Part shown: piece after piece, positions 20,589-32,856 of the stretch
Layout: the number at the start of each line of letters is the position of its first letter
Position numbering within the stretch: the stretch's first letter is position 1
Assembly (NCBI GenBank): GCA_020631735.1
Contig: CM036223.1
Span: 10,702,191 to 10,766,190, forward strand
Length of the DNA: 64,000 bases
Reading direction: 5' to 3'
From: Saccharum officinarum
Taxonomy: Eukaryota > Streptophyta > Magnoliopsida > Poales > Poaceae
Position numbers and translations under genes: made by a program
The notes under the pieces: generated by a model
The model's input: only the letters and a program-made list of their open reading frames with translations
What the model was told of the DNA's origin: nothing
The model's database searches: none

Positions 20589-21356
20589 ACAGTGACCGGA
20601 CGCGCTGCGCGTCCGATCATCAAACTAAAACACGCGCAGACACTGAACACTGACCAGACGTGTCCGGTCATACAGAGACCGCGACCGGTCCAGCGTCCGG
20701 TCACCTCTGTGACTCCCGTTCGCCTCCGTTTCTTTTTCAACTTCCGGCGCAATAGAAAATAGGCATTTCACTTCCCCGAAAAGCGTCGAATCCCGCCTCG
20801 CAAGCTCGGCGGGAGGGAGAGAGGAATCCAAACCCCTCTCTACCGCTTAAACTCCACCGCCTTCGCAAATGTGCTAATACCACTAAGTGTACACCACCAT
20901 ATGCATGTGTGTTAGCATTTCACAAACATTTTCCAAGACGTTATGTTAGCTCTTTACTAGATCCTAATGCATATGCTCAAGACAATGATCTAGTGGCACT
21001 TGATTCCCAAGCTAACCGTGATTGCTCCTCTTGATAGTCGGCTATGTATCCTAAACCCGGTCAATCACTTCTCTACTCATCTTAGACCGACAAAAGGAAA
21101 ACCCCTATGGTTATACCTTTGCCTTGCGCTCTTAGATCCTTCTCTTCCACTTGTTCACCACGTCCATCATATTATGTGCATCTCCATCATGATCATCATT
21201 TCATGTCCATGCACCTTCTCTTTGTGATCTTGTGGCCACCACTCCTTGCCACATACACCTTCATCACATGTGTTGCTTATGCCTAACTCAAAACACTTAA
21301 CACATGACATTAACAACTTGGTGTCATTAATTACCAAAACCAAACTTGAGCTTTCA
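20589..21356 (-). repeat. First part of Copia-1 5' LTR, inverted
   Basis: Read on the minus strand it starts TGAAAG at 21356, the same end as the Copia-2 LTR at 32276, and runs through the GCGTCCGGTC repeats to ACTGT at 20589. It lacks the distal LTR, which is found at 5540-6654 in the other orientation. It is the nearest mobile sequence to the AGO1-like gene, about 0.7 kb upstream of its probable 5' UTR. Confidence 0.8.
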
Positions 21357-22030
21357 ACCGCCCCTACTCCCTATAAAATAAGGGGTACATAGCCGATTGG
21401 GGGATATCTAACAATCCAATTGTCTTTTTACATCTACAACTTCTTTATGTCCTCTTCCAATTCCATATTGTCGTTCATCGCTTGATCCGACGACCAAGAA
21501 TGGCGCTCTAGGCTTGGCCGACCTAGGGCAACCCGACGACGTCATTGCCCCCACGTTGTCCTTCCCGGACTAGAGCTTCGACGATTTCTTTGCTAGTTTA
21601 CCTGTAAACTAGCCGTTTTTTATCACGTAAGCACGTTGGTTCCTCGTCATAAGTTCTTCATCATGTGATGAACTGGCATATAGGAAGATAAAGAATGGCA
21701 CACGCGATGATCAAAGCGCCGCCTATACAAATTGGCTTGCTCATGCGTGTCTTGCAAAAGGAGTCTGTTTGTGTTTTATCTCGTTTTTCTATAATCCTAG
21801 CTTAAACCATCCACGGCGCATGATATTGTCCATTCTAATAAGGAGAAGGGAAAGTAAATAAAAAAAAAAGCTGCTTGCTGGCCGCAGGGCGTAGGCATCA
21901 GAGCCAGTCCTGTCGCGCGCGCACACACACGGGCCCCCAGGCCCCATCCACCACTGGCGGGGCCCACCCAGTGGCGTCGCGTCATCTTTTTCACTTGGCC
22001 ACTCCCCCTCTCCTTTCCTTCCAAGTCGAG
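21357..22030 (+). promoter_or_regulatory. Upstream region of the AGO1-like gene
   Basis: Contains a TATA-like TATAAAATAAGG at about 21373, far from the probable 5' UTR, and an A-rich stretch near 21855. About 35 codons at 21487-21606 read as a possible protein remnant with one stop, which I do not recognise. The true promoter position cannot be fixed from sequence. Confidence 0.35.
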
Positions 22031-23008
22031 GGCAGGCAACCAACAAAGCAAAGCAAAGCGCTGAGGCGGCCGCAAAGCAAAGCGCGCTTAGTGGAGGAGT
22101 TGATTGGAGCCCCCCAGGGCTAGGCTAGGGTTTCCTTCCTTCGCCACCGCGCCGCCCGTCTTGCTCCGGTATCGTCATCGCCCCTCCCTTCTCCGCTGCT
22201 CCGTCCCTACTTACTCGTAGATAGATAGATCTGTCTGTCCATCGTTTTCGTACGGTTATTTTTGGGTTCCCCTCCCTCGTGCGCCGCGCCGCCGTTGCTG
22301 CATGATCTCCGTCGAGAGGAGGGAGGTAGGTAGGGTAATTTGCCCGTGGATTAGATGGGATCTATCCCCGTTTCGTTCTGCCGACCCCATCCGTTCCGTT
22401 CCGTTCCTTTGAGGCCTTTCCCTAAGTCGCGCTGTTGCCTCCTCGTGTGAATCGTTGATCTACCCGCGTTTCATCCTCTGGTTAGGTTTACTATTCCAAT
22501 CTGTTGTTACATGAAGCGTAACATCAGATCAGTAGCCACAACCCACAACAGGGACTCCCATCGCCACATTACTTGCCCTAGAATAGTGTCTTCCGTGACG
22601 GGACGAGTTCATTTTACTTTTGCATGTTGCCCGCTAGCATGCATCATTTTCATCATTTGCTACTAACAATGTGTTTTCACGCATCATCCTCCATCCATTG
22701 GCATAGTTAATTTCTTATGTAAATTTAATTCTATCAATTTATTCTGTTGCGGTCGGTCTTGTTGATAAACAATGACGATGTATGCATGAGAGATCGATCA
22801 AGGCTGAATACTTTGCAAATGCTGTGCACATGCTAGGCCTTTTATTTCCTTTATAGGTGATATACACGGAACCTGTCCCTGTACTTGACATCTGTTCTGT
22901 TTGTTTTTTTTTACCTCATTTGATGTTAAAATATTTTTTTATGTATACATTAGAATCTTTTAGTCTCACAGTCTTGTTGTATCTCTGTTATGCCAGTGTC
23001 CGTCCGTC
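22031..23008 (+). other. Probable 5' UTR and 5' UTR intron of AGO1-like gene
   Basis: A CT- and GC-rich leader (about 22031-22168) ends CTCCG before GTATCG. A plausible acceptor TTATGCCAG ends at 22996, 12 bp before the start codon. A long intron in the 5' UTR would explain the AT-rich stretch 22169-22996. The acceptor is convincing; the donor is one of several possible. Confidence 0.5.
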
Positions 23009-26000
23009 ATGGTGAGGAAGAAAAGAACTGGCCCTGGAGAGAGTTCCGGGGAGGCTTCGGGAGCGCCTGGGCAGGGCTCCTCACAGCGTCCTCACGCAAC
23101 TCAACAGGGTGCCCGTGGTGGAGGGCAACACCAGGGCCGCGGTGGATATCAGGGCCGTGGGGCGCCGCCTTCACAGCAACCAGGCGGTGGGCCACCTCAG
23201 TATCAACCGCGTGACTACCAGGGACGTGGTGGATACCAGGGCCGTGGCGGGCCACCTTCACAGCATCCTGGTGGTGGGCCACCACCTGGGTCTCAACCGC
23301 ATGGCTACCAGGGGCGTGGTGGTCCGCGTCCCAGAGGGGGAATGCCGCAGCCATACCGTGGCGGGCATGTGGGAGGTAGTGTTGGACCAAGTGTTCCTTC
23401 AGGTCCATCTAGACCAGTTCCCGAGCTGCACCAAGCCCCAGATGTCCAACGTCAAGCCCCTGTGGTGGCAACGCCATCACCACCGGGAGCTGGCTCGTCC
23501 TCGCAGCCTAGGAAGGCTGAGGTGAGCACTGGACAAGTCCAGCAACAGCTTCAGCAACTTGCAATTCATGAGCAGAGTTCAGCCAGCCAAGCTGGTCAGG
23601 TGGCACCAGCGTCAAGCAAAGCGGTTAGATTCCCATTGCGCCCTGGCAAGGGTACACATGGGTCCAGGTGCATCGTGAAGGCAAATCATTTCTTTGCTGA
23701 GCTGCCTAATAAAGACCTTCACCAATACGATGTAAGCCAATAATAAGATGACATAATTCGTCACCATAGTTTTTATATGAAATTTTTTATAACCAGCCTA
23801 TTGTCATCAGGTATCAATAACACCTGAGGTTACTTCACGCGGTGTCAATCGTGCTGTCATGGGAGAGCTTGTAAACCTTTATAGACACTCCCATTTGGAT
23901 GGGCGTTTGCCTGCATACGATGGAAGGAAGAGTCTTTATACAGCTGGAGCATTGCCGTTTACTTCGAAGACATTCGAAATTACTCTGCAAGATGAGGAAG
24001 ACAGTCTTGGTGCAGGCCAAAGGTAACGCTGTGCTGTTGTCTCTGTGCTTAAAACGTATCCAAAATTTCCTACTGACATTCCTTCTGTTTTAAGGCGCCA
24101 GAGGGTATTTCGGGTGGTGATCAAATTTGCTGCTCGTGCTGATCTCCACCATCTGGCTATGTTTCTAGCTGGGAGGCAACCAGATGCTCCTCAAGAAGCT
24201 CTTCAAGTACTTGACATTGTGCTACGTGAATTGCCTACTGCCAGGTAATCTTTGAGTGAATGGTATTTCGGTAAGAGTTTTTTTTTCTGTGGCAAAATTT
24301 CCATTGTGATTTGCATTTCCCTGTATAGGTATTGTCCTGTTGGTAGATCATTTTATTCTCCCAACTTAGGGAGACGTCAGCATCTTGGTGATGGTTTGGA
24401 AACTTGGCGTGGTTTCTACCAAAGCATAAGGCCCACACAGATGGGTCTTTCTCTGAATATTGGTTAGTTACCATTGTTTTCATGTTTTCTACCTTCTAGT
24501 TTACAAACTTGATACATGATCATGACAGTTAGGAACACACTACATACACTACATTCTAGATCATGATGCCTTTGGACATAGTTTTTGGAATCACTATTTG
24601 GTCTTATCTGAAATATTGAGTTTGCTCGATTTCTTTTTTCGCAGATATGTCCTCTACTGCATTTATTGAGCCCCTCCCTGTGATTGAATTTGTTGCTCAG
24701 CTTCTTAACAGAGATATCTCAGTTAGACCATTGTCTGATTCTGATCGTGTTAAGGTTTGATTTATTACCCTACCTTTCTTCATAGAAACTTTGGTTTATG
24801 CTTCGTCACTTTCCATTTGCTCTCCTTTGTATATATAGATTAAAAAAGCCCTACGAGGTGTGAAAGTCGAGGTCACACACCGTGGAAACATGCGTAGGAA
24901 ATATCGGATATCTGGCCTTACTTCACAAGCAACAAGGGAGTTATCGTACGTGCATGTTTCTTAGCTTATATCAGTTGATATCATAATATATAATGCGCTG
25001 ACAAGATTTCAATGGTTTTCCTATGATAGATTCCCTATTGATGATTGTGGTACTGTTAAGACTGTGGTGCAATACTTCCTGGAGACTTATGGCTTCAGTA
25101 TTCAGCACACCACTTTACCTTGCTTGCAAGTGGGCAATCAGCAAAGACCAAATTATCTGCCTATGGAGGTTAGTGTCTTCTGCCAGCTATATTGCAATCG
25201 CTGTATTAATTATTGCACTATGTTTATCTGTTCCTATGATTTCTAAATGCCATATCCAGCTTCCGCATGTTTTCATAAGTTGCCTATGGCATTGAAATAC
25301 CAGGTCTGTAAGATAGTTGAGGGACAGCGTTACTCAAAACGGCTTAATGAGAAACAGATCACTGCTCTACTGAAGGTGACTTGCCAGCGTCCCCATGAGC
25401 GTGAGAAAGACATCTTGCAGGTGATTGTGATCATATTTCTTGGTTTGACTAAGGAATAGTAGTACTAGTAGTTGCAGCAGCAGTAGCACTAGCAGTGCAT
25501 TTATACGTATAACATTCATAAAATGAGAGTTGCTTGATGAATAAATTGTTTGTGCAAAAATTATTTATATAAATATATATTATTGTTGTTGTTGTCGTTG
25601 CATATATAATGATTAAGTGACATGGTATATTCTGTTTCTTTTGTTTAATTAATTAGCTTTTGCCTTGACAAAAGTAAACCAATGAACTGACGATCCTAAA
25701 TCTCTTGTTTGCCTTACCTATTTGATCAGACTGTTCATCACAATGCCTACTCTGAGGATCCTTATGCCCAGGAATTTGGTATAAGGATTGATGAGCGTCT
25801 TGCATCCGTTGAAGCTCGTGTTCTGCCTCCCCCAAAGGTCAGTGAGTTTCACCTTGCTTTAAGTTTAACAGCACATAACAGTTGATTTGCATATTTGGTC
25901 ATACTTTAACCTGGTGTCCTGGTATATTCTTCTTTCTGTGTAATAGCTGAAATACCATGATAGTGGCAGAGAGAGGGATGTATGGCCAAGAGTTGGCCAG

Positions 26001-29000
26001 TGGAATATGATGAATAAGGTATGTTTCGTTATGACTATGCCGCCAAGACAAAATCACTCTGTGAATTCCTTTAGGTGTAGTCAGTTATATTTATTTTACA
26101 CAAAAAAATGAACTTAAACCTGCAACCATGATATAGATGCCAGCCTGCCACCCTTGAAGCATGATAGCATGCTTCCAAGCCATTGTCTGTTCATTGCATG
26201 AACAATCCATTAATGAGATTCTTTATGTAAGCTTGATAGCTGCTAATGACTAGTGAAGTTCCATTTTCTGGGTTCGGTAGACAACTTCATATTGTTTCTG
26301 CCATCCCCTTATCTCACAATTACATGTGCTTGTGTAGTTTTACGTGAAAAATATTTTCAGAAATTTTGCATGATTTACTTACAAAATTCTATTGTGAGCG
26401 TCTGGTTTATCTGAAATTTTGCTCTTGTCTTGGCTCCGTTTGCAATCACCCTGGTAGTTAATTCTAATTCGTGACTAATATTTATGCCACTTCGCCACTG
26501 AAATTGGCCATTTAGGTTATACTCCTATGCCTTTAACATTATTGTAACATAAACTTAAATCGGTTTTCAACCTATTCCCTTTTGTTTTCCCCTGATTAGT
26601 CATTAAGCATTTTGTAACTTTTCTCATGATTGTTTTTAATGATTTTTTTATTGCGGTAGAAAATGGTCAATGGTGGTAGAGTTAGCAGCTGGGCATGCAT
26701 TAACTTCTCACGAAATGTGCAAGATGGTGCTGCCAGGAGTTTCTGTCATGAACTGGCTTTGATGTGCCAAGTATCAGGAATGGTATGTGTGTGTCTCAGA
26801 ACTTCAATATATTTTCGGTTGTGTTATTTGCTCTTCACATATTCTCTTTTAGGATTTTGCACTTGAACCTGTGCTGCCCGCTGGCTATGCGAGGCCTGAA
26901 CATGTTGAAAGAGCATTAAAGGGACGATATCAAGATGCCATGAACATACTCAGGCCTCAGGGCCGAGAACTTGACTTGCTGATTGTAATACTGCCTGACA
27001 ATAATGGTTCTCTTTACGGTATGTTTTCTTCCGAAAGGCTCTTGAGCATTTGCTCAATGAACAAACTTTGCTATTAGTATTATTTTCATTCTTCAGGGGA
27101 TCTCAAAAGGATCTGTGAGACTGATCTTGGATTGGTCTCCCAATGCTGTCTGACTAAACATGTTTTCAAGGCGAACAAGCAGCAGTATCTTGCAAATGTT
27201 GCCCTGAAAATAAATGTGAAGGTTTGTAATTGCACTAACTCTTCTAATCTTTGATTTTAACAAGTCTCTTACAGTTATCGTACTTTTTCAGGTTGGGGGA
27301 AGGAATACGGTACTTGTTGATGCTTTGACAAGGAGAATCCCCTTGTCAGTGACGTACCAACTATTATCTTTGGTGCTGATGTGACCCATCCCCATCCTGG
27401 GGAAGATTCTAGTCCTTCCATTGCAGCTGTAAGTGAAGCCCTATTGTGACAAAGAAATACCAGAAGATATGTTATCTTTTTCAGTAGAAGTTTTACTCTC
27501 TTTTTTTTTCTCACTGTATTTTTCTCCTAGGTTGTTGCTTCTCAGGACTGGCCTGAGGTTACCAAGTATGCAGGATTAGTGAGTGCTCAAGCCCATCGCC
27601 AAGAATTGATACAGGATCTTTTCAAAGTATATCAAGATCCCCAAAGGGGATCTGTCTCTGGTGGCATGGTCAGGTATGATCTTTATTAAGATAAATGAGA
27701 TGCATTCACTCCTACGTGTTTGGATTCCTCCAGACGCATAACTTTTGTTGATTGTGCAGGGAACTTCTCATTTCTTTCTGGCGGGCAACTGGACAGAAAC
27801 CAAAGAGGATCATATTCTACAGGTTTGTATCCTTTCATGAGCACTTTTTCTGACTATGATTCCCTGTATATTAAACACTTTTATCACTTTCAGGGATGGT
27901 GTCAGTGAGGGACAGTTCTACCAAGTTCTGTTGTATGAACTTGATGCCATTAGAAGGGTAAACTTGATTTGAGGGCATTAGTTTGGTAACTGTCTTCACT
28001 TTTATTTTTCTCTGACCTCCCTAGCGAAACTATGGATATAGGCTTGTGCATCATTGGAGTCGGATTACCAGCCTCCAGTTACTTTTGTTGTGGTCCAGAA
28101 GCGTCATCACACTAGGTTGTTTGCTAATAATCACAATGACCCACGTGCTGTTGATAAAAGTGGAAACATACTGCCTGGTTAGTTCTTGATGTGTCTTTTG
28201 TTACACTTTGGGCTTAGCTTGTGTTTTTGGAATAGGCTATCTTGTATAATCTGTATGCCCTCATCTTTTCTGAAATATCTGTCTGCCCTTAAACTTTTCT
28301 GAAATAATAGGTACTGTAGTGGACTCAAAGATCTGCCATCCAACTGAATTTGATTTCTACCTCTGTAGCCATGCTGGCATTCAGGTCGGGTTTCCCTGTC
28401 TCATCGCTGAATTTCAATTATTTGTTTTATTCTACACTAACGATGGAATTCCTTTTGGGTTACTTTCAGGGAACAAGCCGCCCTGCCCATTATCATGTTC
28501 TGTGGGATGAAAACAAATTTACCGCTGATGGGTTGCAAACTCTCACCAACAACCTGTGTTACACGTAACATTTTACTGCTCTATCCCTTTTTTTTTGGAG
28601 CTCTTTTGGAGCACCAATTTCTAAACTCAAGATCAACCTTTTCAGGTATGCTAGGTGCACTCGCTCAGTATCAATCGGTAAGCCCGACTTGACATTGAGT
28701 TTAATTTCTTGATCACCGGTACCCACCCACCGTTGATGTAGTGTGGGTTGGTGATGTTATGAAACATATGCTGACTGTTATTTGGATTGCTTGCAGTACC
28801 TCCTGCGTACTATGCTCACCTGGCAGCCTTCCGAGCTCGCTTCTACATGGAGCCGGATACCACTGACAGTGGGTCTATGGCGAGCGGTGCTACGCCAAGC
28901 CGTGGCCCTCCACCAGAGGCACGCAACACCAGGGCTGGTGTTGGGAATGTTGCTGTGAGGCCATTACCTGCCCTCAAGGAAAATGTGAAGCGCGTCATGT

Positions 29001-29011
29001 TCTACTGCTAA
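23009..29011 (+). CDS. AGO1: ARGONAUTE1-like protein, 22 exons, one frameshift in exon 14
   Basis: Small-RNA-guided RNA slicer of the plant AGO1 clade, most like monocot AGO1b. Exons: 23009-23731, 23811-24022, 24095-24244, 24329-24462, 24645-24754, 24839-24945, 25030-25168, 25304-25420, 25730-25837, 25947-26018, 26660-26782, 26853-27018, 27097-27221, 27292-27428, 27531-27673, 27760-27822, 27894-27957, 28042-28177, 28311-28384, 28470-28564, 28646-28677, 28797-29011; all introns GT-AG. Exon 1 encodes a disordered Gly/Arg/Gln-rich region with GYQGRG repeats. N, PAZ (about residues 408-520), MID and PIWI domains follow. The slicer residues are present: GADVTHP, QDWPE, YRDGVSEG and PAHYHVLWD. The protein ends in the typical VKRVMFYC. 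The exons total 3245 nt, one short of a multiple of three: a C is missing in the run at 27339-27342, breaking the frame before PIWI. This is either a sequencing error or a real lesion. Without it the protein would be 1081 residues, normal for the family. Confidence 0.9.
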
Positions 29012-29260
29012 GATTGACGCTGCGCTCATGCTTTACCTAAGACCTGAATATTTTTCCAAGTACCTGCACTGTTTTGGTGATGCTGGCACACCGTAATGCA
29101 CCGCCGAAGTTAATAATCAGAGCTGTGAATTGGAGCTACTTTTTATATTGAACTATATGTATGGTATTGTAAACTGGTTGCGGTAACTTTGTATGCCGCT
29201 CTTCTTAAGATGGGTTTGTCGTGGATTAGATTGCAAACGTGCTGATTGGTCGGTCCTATC
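29012..29260 (+). other. 3' UTR of AGO1-like gene (end approximate)
   Basis: Follows the TAA stop at 29009-29011. AT-rich with an AATAAT-like signal near 29112. The cleavage site cannot be placed exactly. Confidence 0.45.
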
Positions 29261-30143
29261 TGGTGAGCACTTGCGTCTCTTTATAGCATTTTGGTTGCCC
29301 GCATGTGTCGTGTCCGGACTCCGCGCATATATCCAGGTCTGTCTCTGAGATTCAACTTTCGAGGGCGTGTTTGGTTTGGGCGCGTGTGTCTGCCTGGATC
29401 AGCTGGGCCACTGGGCGGAGCTGCCTGGCGCAGGCAGCGCCCCCATGCGATCGGTTTTGATCGCCTGGGGCTGGGATTGCTGCCTGCCAGGTCACTATAT
29501 AAACAAGCCCTCAAGAGTGCGTTTGGATGACTGCATAAACCCCTGAGCTTGTCTCCTGGCGTGCAAAAGTAGCCAGTGAACCTCTAAATAGGTAGATTAT
29601 AGTATCCGACCAAAGGGAGAATTCCCTTGATATCTACAGAGTTCTCCCGTGACGCAGCGTACTAGAAAGCAAGTAAGCATGTTTTATGGTATAATTAGTA
29701 TTTTAGAGTAGATATGGCTTAACATGACAAAACTAGCAGTATTTAATCGATTCAAACAAAATAAATACTATCTTATTACCTTTTTTTTTCATTCCAATTT
29801 AATATGATTTATTCTTCAGATTTTGTTGTTTGGTTCAGTCTCAAATAACCCATGCATGTGTTGAGCAAAAAGGTTTATTTTTTGCATATAAAATGGGTTT
29901 TTTTAAGACCAAATTCAATCATATTTCCATCATATAGCCTTTTAAAAGAAAATAAACCATATTACTAAATACCTAACACAAACGTTAAACCATCCCATAT
30001 TGCAAACACGCACTCAACTTTATTACAACATTATAAAGTACCATATTGCCTCATCAGTCGTCACACCTTCATCTAGTTACAGATAAACTATCATCCAAGC
30101 TAAAACCATCACAAAGAAGTGGAGAAAAAACATGTGCATCAGT
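29261..30143. other. Intergenic region with a foldback, otherwise featureless
   Basis: The segment about 29355-29530 begins with GGGCGTGTTTGGTTTGG and ends near GTGCGTTTGGATG, phrases common at the ends of grass MITEs, and holds a strong hairpin (29424-29491). The rest to 30143 is AT-rich; I see no gene in it. Confidence 0.35.
29424..29491. repeat. Imperfect inverted repeat (hairpin)
   Basis: Arms 29424-29452 and 29459-29491 pair imperfectly (CCTGGC...GCAGGCAGC with GCTGCCTGCCAGG) around a short loop GGTTTT. Likely part of a foldback or MITE-type element. Confidence 0.45.
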
Positions 30144-30660
30144 CTAAATCCTCCTATGTCCGGGTGCAACAACATTTGATTGTTGCACGCTAAGAGAAGT
30201 AGTGCTGTTGTTATTACTGCTTGCGCGTGCATAACAATGTTGTCTGTTCTGTAGGAGCCGTCTTATTTTCTTCAAAGCTTGTTTGCGAGGCATTGTGTAC
30301 AGTGGGCTCATTACATAAACAGAGTGTTTACATGGATTCGCATACATATAGAAGAAACCAGCGTTTAAGCGACGATCTTTGTATCTTTGAAGAGCAAGGC
30401 GAAGAAACTCAAATGATGCCTGAATGCTTTCTCGATGCTCTTTGTAGGCTGCCCAGCTGAGAAGGCCCTTTCTCTTCAACAGAACATACTGATCTGTGAT
30501 CTTTCTTGCTTCTACGCGAAACATTAGCTCACGGTGTAAGTTTGTCACTTTGACCATAACCCTCTTCGTCATGTCTGCAGTGCCATATTCATTACGGAGG
30601 CACAGTCTAAATCCTTGTGGTCCAGCAATAAACCGCAATTTCCGCAGCTTTTGTGTTTTC
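30144..30660 (-). CDS. Unrecognised basic protein, probable last exon
   Basis: On the minus strand about 170 codons stay open from a splice-acceptor-like ATGCAG (ending at 30661) to the stop at 30144. There is no ATG at the start of this frame, so it is more likely a terminal exon than a complete gene. The product is rich in Arg and Lys (KKIRRLLQNRQ), with several Tyr and Met, and a Ser/Asn-rich C terminus. I recognise no family, signal peptide or membrane segment. No upstream exon was identified in the AT-rich DNA to 31100. It could be a remnant of a gene or a transposon. Confidence 0.3.
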
Positions 30661-31104
30661 CTGCATCCATTGGATAATTATATATGTTATTAATAATGTA
30701 TCATCAATAAATAAACCAGTAAGAATTGAGGGAGATGAGGAATTAATAATTAAAAAACCGTTAAGAAGTGACGGAGAGGAGCTCAAGATTTATATAGTGC
30801 GTGCGTGTTTAAATTAATATAAAGAAATTGAAAAAAAAACACAAACTCAGAGCAAGAAAGTGCCAAGCAATGAACAGCCTTCTAAACCAACTATGGTTGA
30901 AATATTGTAGTACTTCTTAGTAGAGCATTTCTTAGCTTGCCATCCATTCGGATGTCAAAAAAGCCCATGCAGATTTCGCAGCTTGAGCTTCATATATACT
31001 CTACTCCATAGAGAATATAGAGTATCGCCATGGGCAGCGGCGGCGACTCATGGCGGACGGCCGTTTGCGCGCCTATACAGCCTGTCCCTCGTCCGCTAAT
31101 TCGC
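30661..31104. other. Intergenic, nothing recognised
   Basis: AT-rich up to about 31020, then about 80 bp GC-rich with no ORF of note. I see no gene or repeat boundary before the copia LTR end at 31105. Confidence 0.5.
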
Positions 31105-32275
31105 TGAAAGGCCTTAATGCCTAGAGGGGGATGAATAGCCTAATAAAATTTTCTAAAAAAAATGCTAGACAAGTTGATTAGTATATTAAATGGCGAGATG
31201 TGAGTTTTGCCTAGCCTAAGGGGGTGATGCAAGCCACCTATCCAATTAGCAATTCTAGTATGGTTCACACAACCGCACAAGTTTAGACTGCAAGAGTAAC
31301 AACTAAGACAAACTACTCTATTCAAGCTAATAAGACAACTAGGCAAGATAAAGACTACAACAAGATAGTAACAAAAGTAATGCAAGAGTAGGTCTAGAAG
31401 TGATTTCACCGAGGGGATGAATAGAGCCAACCAATTGATATATCCAAATGATGATTCAATCAAGTAGTCAATCACCGAGATAAACCAATCACAATCACGA
31501 ATTGATGAAAATGATTTATCTCGAGGTTCACGTGCTTGCCGGCACGCTAGTCCCCGTTATTTTTCTTACACCACGTGGTTCGGTGGCTAATCAGTATCAC
31601 ACACCGAGTCTCTCAAAAGGCGCCACAAGAACATACCAAATGGTGAGAAAATTCCGATACGAGCAATCCACTAGAGTTGAAAATCGGCGCTCTGCCAGGG
31701 AACCACAAGAACCCCTCACAAACCAATCACCAGAGCCGGCCACGAATAATCACCAACACGTGTCGGACCTCCACCGCTGCTCCAAGCCGTCTAGGTGGCG
31801 ACAACCACCAAGAGTAACAAGAAATCCCGTAGCAAAACAATACCTCAAGTGCCTCTAGATGTAAAGTAATGAACGATGCACTTGAATCACTCGATCTCAC
31901 TCAAGAATCGCAATCGAATGCAAGAAGATGAGTGGGGAGAAATGTGAGGGCGTTGGCTCAGCTCAAGATGCTCACAAGTATGTCAAAGTACCAGGAGAGA
32001 GAGCTCAAAGCCGGCCAACAAGTATTTATAGACATACCCCTTTGAATAAAGTCGTTATTCCAATAACGGGGTCACCAGACGCGTCTGTCGCCATTGCAAT
32101 AGACGCGGTCACCAGCGTTCGATGCTCGAGATGATGCCACGTGTCCTGCTGAATCAAAATTCCAACGGTCGATAACAAAGCAACAAACGCGTCTGACTCT
32201 TGGGGTTCCAGCGTCTGTCGCTCCATCGGACGCAGTCCAGTAAGCACCCGAAGATGATTTTCTGTCACCAGACGC
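31105..32275 (-). repeat. Inverted, truncated copia LTR
   Basis: Plus-strand start TGAAAGG, equal to the reverse complement of a copia LTR end (CTTTCA). It matches the reverse complement of the distal part of the Copia-2 LTR but is clearly more diverged, with its GCGTC motifs decayed. It stops at 32275, exactly where Copia-2 begins, so Copia-2 inserted into it. The rest would lie beyond the right window edge. Confidence 0.75.
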
Positions 32276-32856
32276 TGAAAGTCCTATGTTTGGTGTTGGT
32301 AATTAGTGACAATACCTAAGTACTAATCCCATGCCTAAGTTGTATGTAGCATATGAGGATTAGTACACTCCAAGGTTGGTGGCAAGATGGACATGGTGAT
32401 CATGATGGCCACACTTGGATTTGGACGCAACCCTACGTGATCAAGGCAAAGGTATATGCTTAAGGGTTGTGTTTTAGTAACCAAGACACCTAGTGGGTGT
32501 GGTTATATTATAGGATAGATAGCCGTACTATAAAGAGGGGAATGACGCGGCTATTGAACTCCTAAGTGCCTCTAGATGTGCATTTCATAATCATTTGTAT
32601 TTGGATAGAACTAATAACGCCTCGGAAAATGATTGTGAAAATGCTAACACACTCACACATGACGAGATCACTTGGTGATGTTAGCACGTTTGCGACGGCG
32701 GTGGAGTTTGAGTGGTAGAGAGGGTTTGGGTTCCTCTCTCCCTCCCGCCGAGTTTGCGAGGCGGGATTCAGGCGTTTTTGAAAAGTTGAAACGATTATTT
32801 TCCACTACACCGAAAGTCCAAAAAAGAAACGGAGGCGAACGGAGGTCACAGAGGTG

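Noticed and set aside
29291..29530. 79-codon ORF after the AGO1-like gene
   Set aside because: Lies across a foldback/MITE-like segment with no homology or splice context.
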